The notes: generated from the letters alone by a model not told the origin. DNA of 64,000 nucleotides from an uncultured bacterium (GCA_905215805.1 CAJMRL010000004.1:62001-126000); one strand, 5' to 3'; positions 41,665-50,550 are shown, counted from the first letter of the stretch. Numbers and translations: made by a program.

Positions 41665-43749
41665 TTAAACAAGATAGAGTAATTCAGTATATGTCGGCAT
41701 GGGCCAGTACTCTTTTGAAACAAGAGTTTCAAGTGTATCTGCCGTTGCTCTGAGAGCTTCCATAGCCGGGATAACGGTATCTTTGTAATACATACCAACA
41801 CCAAATACATCAAGATCTCCGGGGATTGCTGTCGCAGCCTCAAGCTCATCGATTTTAACCATAAGATCCTCGGTAAGAGCTGTAAGCTTCTGAGCTGTTT
41901 CGGTTTCCTTGGGAGCATTAAGACCAATTGCCTTCTTTGATGCGATATCATCGGTTACAAACTTTGTATACTTAAGACACGCCGGCAAAATCTCCTGCTT
42001 AGCCATCTCGAGCATTGTGAGCATTTCAAAATGGAGTGTGTTATTATACTCTTCCATCATAATTTCTGTACGAGTCTCTACCTCAACCTTTGAGAAAACG
42101 CCCTGCTTTGTAAACAAATCAATTGATTTCTGGCTCTTAAAGTACGGCATTGCATCCGGAGTTGTCTTAAGATTCAAAAGACCTCTTCTTTGTGCCTCTT
42201 CAACCCATTCATCGCTGTATCCGTTGCCGTTAAAGATAATTCTGTCGTGCTCCTTAAAGGTCTTTATTGCAAGATCAAGGGCATCCTTGTGTATATTGAT
42301 GCTGTCCTTGAGGATCTCTGCAAATTCGGTGAGCTCTTCTGCAACGATCGTATTAATAACGATATTGATTCCGCCGATCGACTGTCTTGAGCCGGGAGCA
42401 CGGAACTCGAATCTATTTCCTGTGAATGCAAACGGTGAGGTTCTGTTTCTGTCTGTCGAATCTCTTTCTATATCAGGAAGTGATTCAACGCCTGTTTCGA
42501 TAAGCTCACCCTCCGCGTACTTAACGCCTTCGCCTTTTTTAAGCTGCTCGATAACCTCTGCAAGCTGATCTCCTACATATACGGATATGATTGCCGGAGG
42601 AGCTTCGTTAGCGCCGAGTCTGTGGTCGTTTCCTGCTGTTGCAACAGAAACTCTGAGAATATCACTGTAATCGTCAACTGCTTTAATAACAGCGGCAAGG
42701 AATAAGAGGAACTGTGCATTTTGAGCCGGATTCTTTCCCGGCTTTAAGAGAAGCTCTCCGTCCGATGTTCCGATTGACCAGTTATTATGCTTACCTGAAC
42801 CGTTTATACCCTCATAAGGTTTTTCATGCAAGAGGCAGTATAAGCCATGATGATCGGCAACCTTCTTAAGGATTTCCATGGTAAGCTGGTTATGGTCTGT
42901 TGAAATATTTGTTGTTGAGAAAATCGGAGCGATTTCATGTTGAGCCGGAGCGACTTCATTGTGCTTAGTTTTTGCAAGTACACCGAGCTTCCAAAGCTCT
43001 TCGTCAACCTCTTTCATGAAATCGGCAACTCTTTCTTTGATCTGACCAAAATAATGGTCATCCATTTCCTGACCCTTTGCAGGCTTTGCGCCGAACAGAG
43101 TTCTTCCTGTAAGAAGAAGATCCTTACGCTTATTTCTAAGCTCTTTATCAACAAGGAAATACTCCTGTTCAGGTCCTACATAGGAAATAACTCTTGACGG
43201 ATATTTTCCAAACAGGGCAAGAACCTTCTTTGCTGCTTTATTTATTGCCTCTTCGGAGCGGAGAAGCGGAGTTTTCTTGTCAAGAACTTCGCCTGTATAC
43301 GACATAAACGAAGTCGGGATATAAAGAGAATGATCCTTTATAAAAGCGAAGGAAGTAGGATCCCATGCTGTGTATCCGCGTGCCTCAAATGTAGCTCTGA
43401 GACCTCCCGACGGGAATGATGAAGCATCAGGCTCACCCATAACCAGCTCTTTGCCGGAGAACTCCATAATAACGGTTCTGTCGTCTGTAGGCTGAATAAA
43501 TGAGTCATGCTTTTCAGCTGTAGAGCCTGTCATAGGCTGGAACCAATGAGTATAATGTGTACAGCCATTCTCGATAGCCCAGTCCTTCATAGCGTTTGCA
43601 ACAACTTCAGCTACGGAAATATCAAGCTTTGTTCCATCGTTGATTGTCTTAAGAAGCGACTTGTAAATATCCTTAGGTAATCTTGCCTTCATAGTCGGCA
43701 GATTAAAGACCTTTTCGCCGAATATAGCAGCTACGTTTCCGTTTTCCAT
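41665..43749 (-). CDS. glnN: type III glutamine synthetase
   Basis: A 694-residue GSIII enzyme, much longer than the 440-residue GSI, making glutamine from glutamate, ammonia and ATP. Landmarks include the N-terminal FNLPTMKARLPK, HYTHWFQPMTGSTAEKHDSF, VGPEQEYFLVD, HNEVAPAQHEIAP and GSGKHNNWSIG. Type III enzymes form double hexamers and are common in Bacteroidetes and some clostridia. AGGAGG lies before the ATG at 43749. It is monocistronic, and its leader contains an operator-like palindrome over the -35 box and an intrinsic terminator before the coding region. Confidence 0.96.
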   Translation of the reverse strand: MENGNVAAIFGEKVFNLPTMKARLPKDIYKSLLKTINDGTKLDISVAEVVANAMKDWAIENGCTHYTHWFQPMTGSTAEKHDSFIQPTDDRTVIMEFSGKELVMGEPDASSFPSGGLRATFEARGYTAWDPTSFAFIKDHSLYIPTSFMSYTGEVLDKKTPLLRSEEAINKAAKKVLALFGKYPSRVISYVGPEQEYFLVDKELRNKRKDLLLTGRTLFGAKPAKGQEMDDHYFGQIKERVADFMKEVDEELWKLGVLAKTKHNEVAPAQHEIAPIFSTTNISTDHNQLTMEILKKVADHHGLYCLLHEKPYEGINGSGKHNNWSIGTSDGELLLKPGKNPAQNAQFLLFLAAVIKAVDDYSDILRVSVATAGNDHRLGANEAPPAIISVYVGDQLAEVIEQLKKGEGVKYAEGELIETGVESLPDIERDSTDRNRTSPFAFTGNRFEFRAPGSRQSIGGINIVINTIVAEELTEFAEILKDSINIHKDALDLAIKTFKEHDRIIFNGNGYSDEWVEEAQRRGLLNLKTTPDAMPYFKSQKSIDLFTKQGVFSKVEVETRTEIMMEEYNNTLHFEMLTMLEMAKQEILPACLKYTKFVTDDIASKKAIGLNAPKETETAQKLTALTEDLMVKIDELEAATAIPGDLDVFGVGMYYKDTVIPAMEALRATADTLETLVSKEYWPMPTYTELLYLV

Positions 43750-43833
43750 AATTAAAACCTCCTGAATCTAACCGCCCTGTATTATAATAAGGGCAGATAT
43801 TTGTTAGCGAAAGGTAACAATAAGTATTTTATG

Positions 43834-43878
43834 AAAAAAGGGTATTTTATATTTATAATAAAAATATAAAACACCCTT
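43834..43878 (-). terminator. intrinsic terminator in the glnN leader (attenuator)
   Basis: Read leftward, arms 43862-43878 and 43838-43854 form a 17-bp stem with one G-U pair and a seven-base loop, followed by six T (43834-43839). It lies about 65 bases downstream of the promoter and 85 bases before the ATG. A smaller hairpin with hexaloop TTTAAA (43900-43919) precedes it. I found no anti-terminator by eye. Confidence 0.8.
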
Positions 43879-43942
43879 GTCTTATCATTACCAATATGTC
43901 AGCCGCTTTAAAGCAACTGTGTTTCTATTTATTACATTAACT

Positions 43943-43980
43943 ATTATATCACTTTATAAGAATTTGTCAATAGACAAATT
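43943..43980 (-). promoter_or_regulatory. glnN promoter with overlapping palindrome
   Basis: Read leftward: TTGACA (43965-43970), 16-bp spacer, TATAAT (43943-43948). A perfect inverted repeat AATTTGTC-AATA-GACAAATT at 43961-43980 covers the -35 box, an arrangement expected of a repressor operator. It does not fit the GlnR consensus (TGTNA-N7-TNACA). Confidence 0.75.
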
Positions 43981-44037
43981 GACTAATTTATGGTTAATGT
44001 TTTTTTTGCTATTATTGAAATTTAACATTTGATCCGA

Positions 44038-45348
44038 TCATGGGTCAAGATGATGAAGATCTCTTGGGAAGAGAGAAGCCTGACGGATGTTCTCGAGCCC
44101 GAGAAGCTTCATTACAAGACGCTCCAGACCTATACCCAAGCCGCCGTGCGGAGGCATTCCATACTTGAATATGTCAATATATGCGCCCAACTCTTCCGGT
44201 TCTACATTATATCTTTTGAGCTTTTCAAGCTGCATGCTGTAATCATGTATACGCTGTCCGCCTGTTGTGATTTCAAGACCGCGGAAAAGAAGATCAAAGC
44301 TTTCGGCAAGCTTAGGATCGTCAGCGCTGTCCATTGCATAGAACGGACGCTTTGCACTTGGGAATTTTGTTACAAATATAAATTCACTGTTATATTTATC
44401 CTTTGCATATTCGCAAAGACGGACCTCATCTGTGGGATCCAAGTCAAATTGGTTGTGAGCTTTTCCGAGGATATCAAGAGCCTCAAAAAATGTTACAGCT
44501 GGAATTTCCTCTATAACAGGAAGCTTTGCGCCAAGTATATCAAGCTCATTTTTATAATGCTCGCTTACATATTTTATAACATATTTAAGCATAGCTGTTT
44601 CCATCTGCATAACGTCCGTCATATCGCGGATAAAGCCCATTTCAAAATCAAGACCGATATATTCGTTTAAATGTCTTGTAGAATTATGCTTTTCCGCGCG
44701 GTATACAGGCGCTATTTCAAACACCCTGTCAAAAAAAGCTACACAGGTCTGCTTATAAAATTGAGGTGACTGTGCAAGAGTTGCTTCTTGACCGAAATAT
44801 TTAAGCTTAAATATATTCGCTCCTCCTTCTGCTCCAGCTGAACAGATCTTAGGGGTATGAATCTCTGTAAAGTTTTGGGAAAGCATAAATTCACGAAAGC
44901 CGGAAACAACGCCTTCTGAAACTTTAAAAACTGCCCTGACATGCGGGTGGCGCAATGCCACGCTTCTGTATTTGAGATTTGTTTCGAGCGAGCATCCAAG
45001 CTCTCTGTCCGAAACCTTGAGCGGATATTCGGCAGCGGGAGAGGAGAGGATATCCAATGATTTCAGCGTGATTTCGTAGCCGTATACAGCACGCTTCTCC
45101 TCTTTAATGCTGCCTGTGATTTTTACATACGTTCCGACTGTCAGATCATCAATATTAGATTCACATGTATCCGGAGAATAAACTGATTGAAAAATATATC
45201 TTCCAGTTCTTAGAATAACAAATGTAAACCCGCTCATTTTACGGAGCTTGTGTACACAAGCGCAAAATGTTATATCAGATCCGACGGAAGCTTCTATATC
45301 TGAAAGAGTAATCTCACTGATTAGCTCCTGTCCGGTAATTTCCTGCAT
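44038..45348 (-). CDS. aspS: aspartyl-tRNA synthetase, archaeal/non-discriminating type
   Basis: A 436-residue class II synthetase, far shorter than the roughly 590-residue bacterial AspRS because it lacks the GAD insertion domain. The anticodon-binding OB fold spans about 15-105; motif 2 is VYRAEKHNSTRHLNEY and motif 3 GLGIGLERLVMKLLG. The archaeal/eukaryotic-type build and the position as last gene after gatCAB argue for a non-discriminating enzyme that charges both tRNA(Asp) and tRNA(Asn) with Asp. The amidotransferase would then convert Asp-tRNA(Asn) to Asn-tRNA(Asn). The non-discriminating property is inference from type and context. Confidence 0.9.
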   Translation of the reverse strand: MQEITGQELISEITLSDIEASVGSDITFCACVHKLRKMSGFTFVILRTGRYIFQSVYSPDTCESNIDDLTVGTYVKITGSIKEEKRAVYGYEITLKSLDILSSPAAEYPLKVSDRELGCSLETNLKYRSVALRHPHVRAVFKVSEGVVSGFREFMLSQNFTEIHTPKICSAGAEGGANIFKLKYFGQEATLAQSPQFYKQTCVAFFDRVFEIAPVYRAEKHNSTRHLNEYIGLDFEMGFIRDMTDVMQMETAMLKYVIKYVSEHYKNELDILGAKLPVIEEIPAVTFFEALDILGKAHNQFDLDPTDEVRLCEYAKDKYNSEFIFVTKFPSAKRPFYAMDSADDPKLAESFDLLFRGLEITTGGQRIHDYSMQLEKLKRYNVEPEELGAYIDIFKYGMPPHGGLGIGLERLVMKLLGLENIRQASLFPRDLHHLDP

Positions 45349-45371
45349 AATAATTGATTCCTTTCATTATT

Positions 45372-46790
45372 TTATGATATTTTTTTCGTAAGTATGTCTT
45401 TTACTATTTTAGGATTAGCGCTTTTTCCGGCTTCTTTGAGTACCTGACCCATGAGGAATCCGAAAAGCTTCTGATTTCCGGCTTTATAACGCTCTACACT
45501 GTCAGCATTTTCGGAAAGGACCTTATCAATAATCTCTTCAAGTCCGGATGCATCATTATCCATTATAAAACCGTGTGTCTTAGCAATTTCCTCGGGCTTT
45601 CCTCCGTCTTTAAACATAATTGCAAGGATATCCTTGGCGGATTTTTTACTTATAACAGACTCTTCAGAAAGCTTTACAAGCTCCGCAATATCATCCGGGG
45701 TGAATCTTACATCAGAGATAGTAAGTCCGCTGTCATTTAGAAGATGATTTACCTCAACGAGCATCATGTTTGAGATCTGTTTATAATTGTTATATGACTT
45801 TATGGCAGCATCATAAAAATCACTGAATTCTTTAGATGAGATTATAAGCTCTGCCTCATCCGGGGTAAGCTTGTAATCTTCGGTATAGCGTTTGTAACGG
45901 GAATGCGGCAGCTCCGGAATCTCGGCTTTTATTTCAGCAAGCTCAGCATCGGTTATATAAACCGGCGGAATATCAGGTTCAGGGAAGTAGCGGTAATCAT
46001 GAGCTTCTTCCTTTGAGCGAAGTGCCTTTGTATCATCGTGATTTTCGTTATAGCGTCTGGTTTCCTGAATTACCTTGCCGCCCTTGTCAAGAATGTCACT
46101 TTGGCGTTGAATTTCATAATTTATAGCTCTTTCAATAGATTTAACCGAATTCAAATTTTTAAGCTCTGCACGGGTACCGAATTCGTTGGAGCCGTACGGC
46201 ATAAGAGAAATATTAACATCTACACGAAGCGAGCCCTGCTCCATTTTAGCGTCGCATACTCCCGCGTATTTAAGTCTTAGCGCAATTTTTTCAACAAAAT
46301 CCTGAACTTGCTCAACAGAACGGAAATCAGGCTCCGTTACGATTTCAATAAGAGGAACTCCGCAGCGGTTGTAATCGGCAAGAGAAATTCCCTCGTAATC
46401 ATCATGCACAAGCTTTCCGGCGTCTTCCTCAATATGAATACGATTTATGCGTATATCAGTGCCGTCCGATACCGTAATATGTCCGTTCGAGCATATGGGG
46501 TATTCAAACTGGGTTATTTGATATGCTTTTGGAAGGTCGGGATAAAAGTAGTTTTTTCTGTCGAAAGCGCTGTAGTTATTTACAGTGCAGTCTGTTGCAA
46601 ATCCGGCTTTTGCAGCGAGTCTTACTGCTCCTTGATTGAGTACGGGAAGAGTTCCCGGCATACCTGAGCAACGAGGGCACACTCTTGTATTTTCACTTCC
46701 GCCAAATTCGTTTTGGCAGCCGCAGAATACCTTTGAATCGGTAAGCAGCTCACAATGTATTTCAAGTCCTATGACCGGCTGGTATCTCAT
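45372..46790 (-). CDS. gatB: Asp/Glu-tRNA amidotransferase subunit B
   Basis: A 472-residue GatB. It activates the aspartyl or glutamyl group on misacylated tRNA by phosphorylation. Visible are the IGLEIHCELLT start, the zinc-type cysteines CGCQNEF...CPRCSGMPG, FDRKNYFYPDLPKAYQIT, and the C-terminal YqeY-like domain (about 320-472) that grips the tRNA elbow. The first four bases overlap the end of gatA; aspS follows after 23 bases. Subunit of the heterotrimeric GatCAB complex. Confidence 0.96.
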   Translation of the reverse strand: MRYQPVIGLEIHCELLTDSKVFCGCQNEFGGSENTRVCPRCSGMPGTLPVLNQGAVRLAAKAGFATDCTVNNYSAFDRKNYFYPDLPKAYQITQFEYPICSNGHITVSDGTDIRINRIHIEEDAGKLVHDDYEGISLADYNRCGVPLIEIVTEPDFRSVEQVQDFVEKIALRLKYAGVCDAKMEQGSLRVDVNISLMPYGSNEFGTRAELKNLNSVKSIERAINYEIQRQSDILDKGGKVIQETRRYNENHDDTKALRSKEEAHDYRYFPEPDIPPVYITDAELAEIKAEIPELPHSRYKRYTEDYKLTPDEAELIISSKEFSDFYDAAIKSYNNYKQISNMMLVEVNHLLNDSGLTISDVRFTPDDIAELVKLSEESVISKKSAKDILAIMFKDGGKPEEIAKTHGFIMDNDASGLEEIIDKVLSENADSVERYKAGNQKLFGFLMGQVLKEAGKSANPKIVKDILTKKIS

Positions 46791-48220
46791 AAAGCTGCCT
46801 CCTTTCTTTCAAAATCTTGTTCAAATCTGTCGCATACAGCGATGATTGTTTTCTCGTCAAATGCTTTTCCTATAATGCTCATTCCGATCGGCATACCGAC
46901 AGAATCATATCCGCAGGTTGTGCTTATCGCGGGAAGTCCCGCTATATTAACCGTTACTGTGCATATATCGGCGGTATACATTTTTACAGGATCGCTTTCC
47001 TGTTCGCCTATTTTATATGCGGTTGACGGGGCTGTAGGAGTCAGGATTACATCACATTTTTCGAATATATCCGAATATTCCTTCTTTATCTGTGTACGTA
47101 TTCTTCTTGCGTTGTTATAGTACGCGTCATAATATCCGGAGCAAAGTGCATAGTTTCCGAGCATGATACGACGTTTTACTTCATTGCCGAAGCCTTCTGC
47201 TCTGGTATTTTTAATAAGCTCATTAAAATCATCAACCATTTCCGAACGGTAGCCGTATTTAATACCATCAAAACGCGATAGGTTGGAGGCCGCTTCGGCT
47301 GATGAAATGAGATAGTATGCAGAAACTGCATATTCCAAGGACGGAAGAGAGCATTCGATAATTTCACAGCCCAAGGCTTTGTAGTAGTCGCAGGCTTTTA
47401 GAACAGCTTTTCTTACGTCATCTGAAGTATTTTCTAAAAATTCTTTTGGAACACCTATTTTTAATCCCTTTAAATCCATGCCGCAAAGTGCAGTATAATT
47501 GCCTTCTGATTTTTTGGATGATGTTGCATCGTTTTTATCAAAGCCATAAATTCTGTTTAAAACATATCCGGCGTCAAATGCGGAATTTGCTACTACTCCT
47601 ATCTGATCCAGGGATGAAGCAAACGCAATAAGTCCCCACCTTGAAACTGTTCCATATGTCGGTTTCAAACCTGTAACGCCGCAGAATGCAGCAGGCTGTC
47701 TTACAGAACCTCCGGTGTCCGAGCCGAGAGCTGCCGCGCAAAGACCGGCAGCGACAGATGCAGCCGCTCCTCCGGATGAGCCTCCGGTCACTCTTGAAGT
47801 ATCATATGGGTTTTTTGGACCCCCAAAATATGAAGTTTGTGATGAGCCTCCCATAGCGAATTCGTCCATATTTGTTTTACCGAGCATTACGCAATTATCA
47901 GCCTTTAGCTTTTCAATTACGTAAGCGTCATAGAACGGAACAAAATCCTCCAGCATTTTAGATGCGCAGGTAGTGCGTATTCCTGAAGTACAGATATTGT
48001 CCTTTATGGAGACAGGTATGCCTGTTAAAGGCTGAGCTTTTCCGGAGTCAATTATTTTTTGAGCTTCCGCAGCGGTTTTCAGCGCATCTTCTTCGCATAC
48101 AGTTATATAGGAATTTATTTTTTTATCAATATTTTTTATTTTATTAATATATTCTTTTGTCAGTTCGCAGGCACTTATTTGTTTTGAGTCAAGAGCTCGG
48201 CGCATTTCTTTTAAGCTCAT
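46787..48220 (-). CDS. gatA: Asp/Glu-tRNA amidotransferase subunit A
   Basis: A 477-residue amidase-signature protein that releases ammonia from glutamine for the transamidation. The Ser-cisSer-Lys triad is visible: Lys in GIPVSIKDNICT and the two serines in VTGGSSGGAAA and ALGSDTGGSVRQPA. GatA and GatB overlap by four bases, and gatC lies 14 bases upstream, so the three subunits are made together. Confidence 0.96.
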   Translation of the reverse strand: MSLKEMRRALDSKQISACELTKEYINKIKNIDKKINSYITVCEEDALKTAAEAQKIIDSGKAQPLTGIPVSIKDNICTSGIRTTCASKMLEDFVPFYDAYVIEKLKADNCVMLGKTNMDEFAMGGSSQTSYFGGPKNPYDTSRVTGGSSGGAAASVAAGLCAAALGSDTGGSVRQPAAFCGVTGLKPTYGTVSRWGLIAFASSLDQIGVVANSAFDAGYVLNRIYGFDKNDATSSKKSEGNYTALCGMDLKGLKIGVPKEFLENTSDDVRKAVLKACDYYKALGCEIIECSLPSLEYAVSAYYLISSAEAASNLSRFDGIKYGYRSEMVDDFNELIKNTRAEGFGNEVKRRIMLGNYALCSGYYDAYYNNARRIRTQIKKEYSDIFEKCDVILTPTAPSTAYKIGEQESDPVKMYTADICTVTVNIAGLPAISTTCGYDSVGMPIGMSIIGKAFDEKTIIAVCDRFEQDFERKEAAL

Positions 48221-48234
48221 TTTAAATACCTCCG

Positions 48235-48513
48235 TTATACTACCTTTGGAACAACAAAGCTGTTGTTTTTAATGATTTTTGCATTTTTTGTAATTTTTTT
48301 CGGACCGGAGGAAGGATTATGATTATCATTCCTCAGATCCCTGTAATCTACTGCATCAAGTGCATATGGGTTGACTGAGGGATCGAATTCACAGACCTTA
48401 TCCATGAGTGCGATGATATCGGTCATGTCAGCAGTCATTTTATTAAGTTCGTCATCAGTAAAATTAAGCTTTGACAGCTCTGCAAGATGACGTGTCATTT
48501 TTGAATCGAACAT
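48235..48513 (-). CDS. gatC: Asp/Glu-tRNA amidotransferase subunit C
   Basis: A 92-residue GatC, the belt-like subunit that stabilises GatA-GatB. The helical N terminus with LAELSKLNFTDDEL and the segment around the MDKVCEFD loop match the family, as does the length. AGGAGA lies before the ATG. It opens the gatC-gatA-gatB-aspS operon. The promoter lies at 48610-48638, and an intrinsic terminator sits between the promoter and this gene. Confidence 0.94.
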   Translation of the reverse strand: MFDSKMTRHLAELSKLNFTDDELNKMTADMTDIIALMDKVCEFDPSVNPYALDAVDYRDLRNDNHNPSSGPKKITKNAKIIKNNSFVVPKVV

Positions 48514-48545
48514 AATGATATATCTCCTTATTTGAGCATTTACAG

Positions 48546-48594
48546 AAAAAAGGAGCTGTATATTATTTCGAACACCAAAATAATATACAGCTCC
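48546..48594 (-). terminator. intrinsic terminator in the gatC leader (attenuator)
   Basis: Read leftward, arms 48578-48594 and 48552-48568 form a perfect 17-bp stem with a nine-base loop TGGTGTTCG, followed by six T (48546-48551). It starts only about ten bases after the expected transcription start and ends 33 bases before the gatC ATG. No gene lies upstream on this strand, so it can only act on the operon's own transcript. Confidence 0.85.
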
Positions 48595-48609
48595 CTTGCT
48601 GTGTATCTA

Positions 48610-48638
48610 AATATAACACACTTTAGCATTTTTTGCAA
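48610..48638 (-). promoter_or_regulatory. promoter of the gatCAB-aspS operon
   Basis: Read leftward: TTGCAA (48633-48638), 17-bp spacer, TATATT (48610-48615). The stretch 48640-48817 between this and the rightward promoter at 48818 is A+T-rich and shows nothing I can support. Confidence 0.7.
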
Positions 48639-48817
48639 TACTCATAAGGCATTTTTGTTGAATTTTACTTGTTTTTTTATAGAAAAAATATTCGAATTAT
48701 TACTATTGTCTAACTTTTTGATGTAAAATTAAGAACAGAAAAGGGAAAACAATGAATATCTTTGATTGAATGTGGCTAAGATTTAGTAAAGAAATTCGGA
48801 AGTGATTACAATTTTTA

Positions 48818-48846
48818 TTGACTTTTTCTAAATTATATGTTATCAT
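48818..48846 (+). promoter_or_regulatory. promoter of the CNNM-transporter leader
   Basis: TTGACT at 48818-48823 and TATCAT at 48841-48846 with a 17-bp spacer. Transcription would start near 48853, giving a leader of about 200 bases. Confidence 0.7.
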
Positions 48847-48881
48847 AGATATATCAATTATAGAAAGGTGTGATTTATTAC

Positions 48882-48959
48882 ATGGAATCCGACGCGGATA
48901 GCGATAATGAAACAAACATGAATAATATGGCTGTTCCATGTAGTGTTATGTATATTTAA
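48882..48959 (+). CDS. possible 25-residue acidic leader peptide
   Basis: A short frame with GAAAGGTG eleven bases before its ATG. It begins MESDADSDNET, with five acidic residues in the first ten, and its TAA stop overlaps the 5' arm of a terminator, as in attenuation leaders. The start codon lies in an 8-bp helix (ACATGGAA 48880-48887 / TTCCATGT 48934-48941), and ATCCG-ACG-CGGAT (48887-48899) forms an inner hairpin. It may therefore be a sensing leader peptide, a structured aptamer, or both. Translation is not proven. Confidence 0.45.
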   Translation: MESDADSDNETNMNNMAVPCSVMYI

Positions 48960-49002
48960 AGGTATAGTCTGCTCTGATTCGAGAGTTAGGCTATACCTTT
49001 TT
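48958..49002 (+). terminator. intrinsic terminator ahead of the CNNM gene (attenuator)
   Basis: Arms AAAGGTATAG (48958-48967) and CTATACCTTT (48991-49000) pair perfectly, with an inner CTCT/AGAG pairing, and run into TTTTT. It lies between the promoter at 48818 and the coding region at 49052, so readthrough must be regulated or partial. Confidence 0.8.
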
Positions 49003-49051
49003 GTGCAAGTAATACTATAAATAAACGACATATTATTTTTGGAGGAAAATT

Positions 49052-50362
49052 ATGCTACAATCAATAATACTATTAGTAATTCTTATTTTTCTAAACGCAA
49101 CGTTTGCAAGTGCGGAGATTGCCGTTATCTCAATGAATTCGGCGAAACTGCGCAAAATGACATCTGAAGGAGATGTTAGGGCGAAAAAGCTCTCGTATCT
49201 TACACAGCAGCCTGCACGTTTTCTGGCGACTATACAGGTGGCAATAACTTTAGCGGGATTATTGCAGAGTGCTTTTGCTGCGGATAATTTTGCGGATCCG
49301 TTGGTTGCTGTTCTGGTTAATGCCGGTGTTCCGATATCACAAAGCATTTTAAGAAATGTATCTATTATAATAATAACTCTTATACTTGCTTATTTTAATC
49401 TTGTGTTCGGCGAACTTGTGCCTAAGCGTTTGGCTATGAAGAAAACGGATTCGATGGCTCTTGGAATGGCACGTATGTTGTACGCTGTTTCAAAGGTATG
49501 TAAACCTGTTGTATGGCTGCTCACTGTTTCAACAAACGGAATATTAAAAATGTTCGGTATGAATCCTGAGGAAGAGGATGATAAGGTTACAGAGGAAGAG
49601 ATAAGAATGATGCTTCTTGAGGGTAACGAACAGGGTACCATTCAGGAGGAAGAAAATAATATTATTCAGAATGTATTTGAATTTGATGATATTTCCGTTG
49701 AAGAAATATGCACTCATAGACGCGATGTAGTTATATTAGATATAGATGACAGTGATAAAGAATGGGAAGAAACTATATTTGAAAACAGACACACGTTTTA
49801 TCCAATTTGCGGAAGGGATTCAGAGGATATCATAGGAATTCTGGACACAAGGGATTACTTTAGATTGTCGGACAAAAGCAAGAAAAATCTTATGGACAAG
49901 GCTGTTGATCAGCCGATGTTTGTGCCTGAAACAATGAGAGCTAACCGTTTGTTTAGAAAAATGAAGGAAAGCAGAAGTTATTTTGCTGTTATTCTGGATG
50001 AGTACGGCGCATTGTCGGGAATTATTACTTTACATGATTTGCTTGAGGCTCTTGTAGGAGAGTTAAATGAGGAAGAGGATCCTGTAAAGGTTGAGGATAT
50101 AAGAAAACTTAATGATGATACATGGAAGATACAAGGTTGTGCAGCTTTGGAAGACGTAGCGGAGGAGCTTGACATTGAATTGCCTGTGGATGAATATGAT
50201 ACATTCAGCGGATATATATGCGGAGTTATTGGAAGAGTGCCGGATGACGATGAGCGTTTCCAATGTAAAAACGACTTGTTGGATATGGAAATACATTATG
50301 TAAAAAATCACATTATAGGCGATGTTACGGTAAAGGTTAAGCAGAAGCAGGAGACAGCATGA
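49052..50362 (+). CDS. CNNM/CorC-HlyC family transporter (hemolysin-like, CBS domains)
   Basis: A 436-residue membrane protein of the CNNM/MpfA family, which moves divalent cations, usually exporting Mg2+. The N-terminal transmembrane DUF21 domain (about 1-185) starts with ILLVILIFLNATFASAEIAVI; a CBS pair (about 205-335) and the C-terminal CorC_HlyC domain (about 350-432) follow. GGAGG lies seven bases before the ATG. The leader contains a terminator and a structured acidic leader frame, so expression is probably controlled by attenuation. Confidence 0.9.
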   Translation: MLQSIILLVILIFLNATFASAEIAVISMNSAKLRKMTSEGDVRAKKLSYLTQQPARFLATIQVAITLAGLLQSAFAADNFADPLVAVLVNAGVPISQSILRNVSIIIITLILAYFNLVFGELVPKRLAMKKTDSMALGMARMLYAVSKVCKPVVWLLTVSTNGILKMFGMNPEEEDDKVTEEEIRMMLLEGNEQGTIQEEENNIIQNVFEFDDISVEEICTHRRDVVILDIDDSDKEWEETIFENRHTFYPICGRDSEDIIGILDTRDYFRLSDKSKKNLMDKAVDQPMFVPETMRANRLFRKMKESRSYFAVILDEYGALSGIITLHDLLEALVGELNEEEDPVKVEDIRKLNDDTWKIQGCAALEDVAEELDIELPVDEYDTFSGYICGVIGRVPDDDERFQCKNDLLDMEIHYVKNHIIGDVTVKVKQKQETA

Positions 50363-50464
50363 TTTTATGTATAAATTTTGATATATACATAAAAAATCAT
50401 TGTGCATTTCATGATAATTTGATATCATATTAAAAAGTAAATCAGAATATATAGATGATTGCCT

Positions 50465-50502
50465 AAAGCCGAAGAGAGGAAACTTCTCTTTTCGGCTTTT
50501 TT
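50465..50502 (+). terminator. terminator after the CNNM gene
   Basis: Stem AAAGCCGAAGAGAG / CTCTTTTCGGCTTT with one G-U pair, followed by TTTT. The roughly 360-base gap from 50363 to 50722 holds this terminator and the two gltX promoters. Confidence 0.9.
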
Positions 50503-50550
50503 GCAATATAATATAGTTATAATAAAGTTTATGATGAAAATTTGAAATAC

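Noticed and set aside
41909..42568. 219-codon open frame opposite glnN
   Set aside because: Low-complexity, Ser-rich translation antisense to a well-conserved enzyme; no ribosome binding site.
43961..43980. Palindrome before glnN as a GlnR box
   Set aside because: The spacing and flanking bases do not fit TGTNA-N7-TNACA.
48514..48817. tRNA or T-box element before gatC
   Set aside because: No cloverleaf, no T-box sequence; the only structure is the simple 17-bp terminator hairpin.
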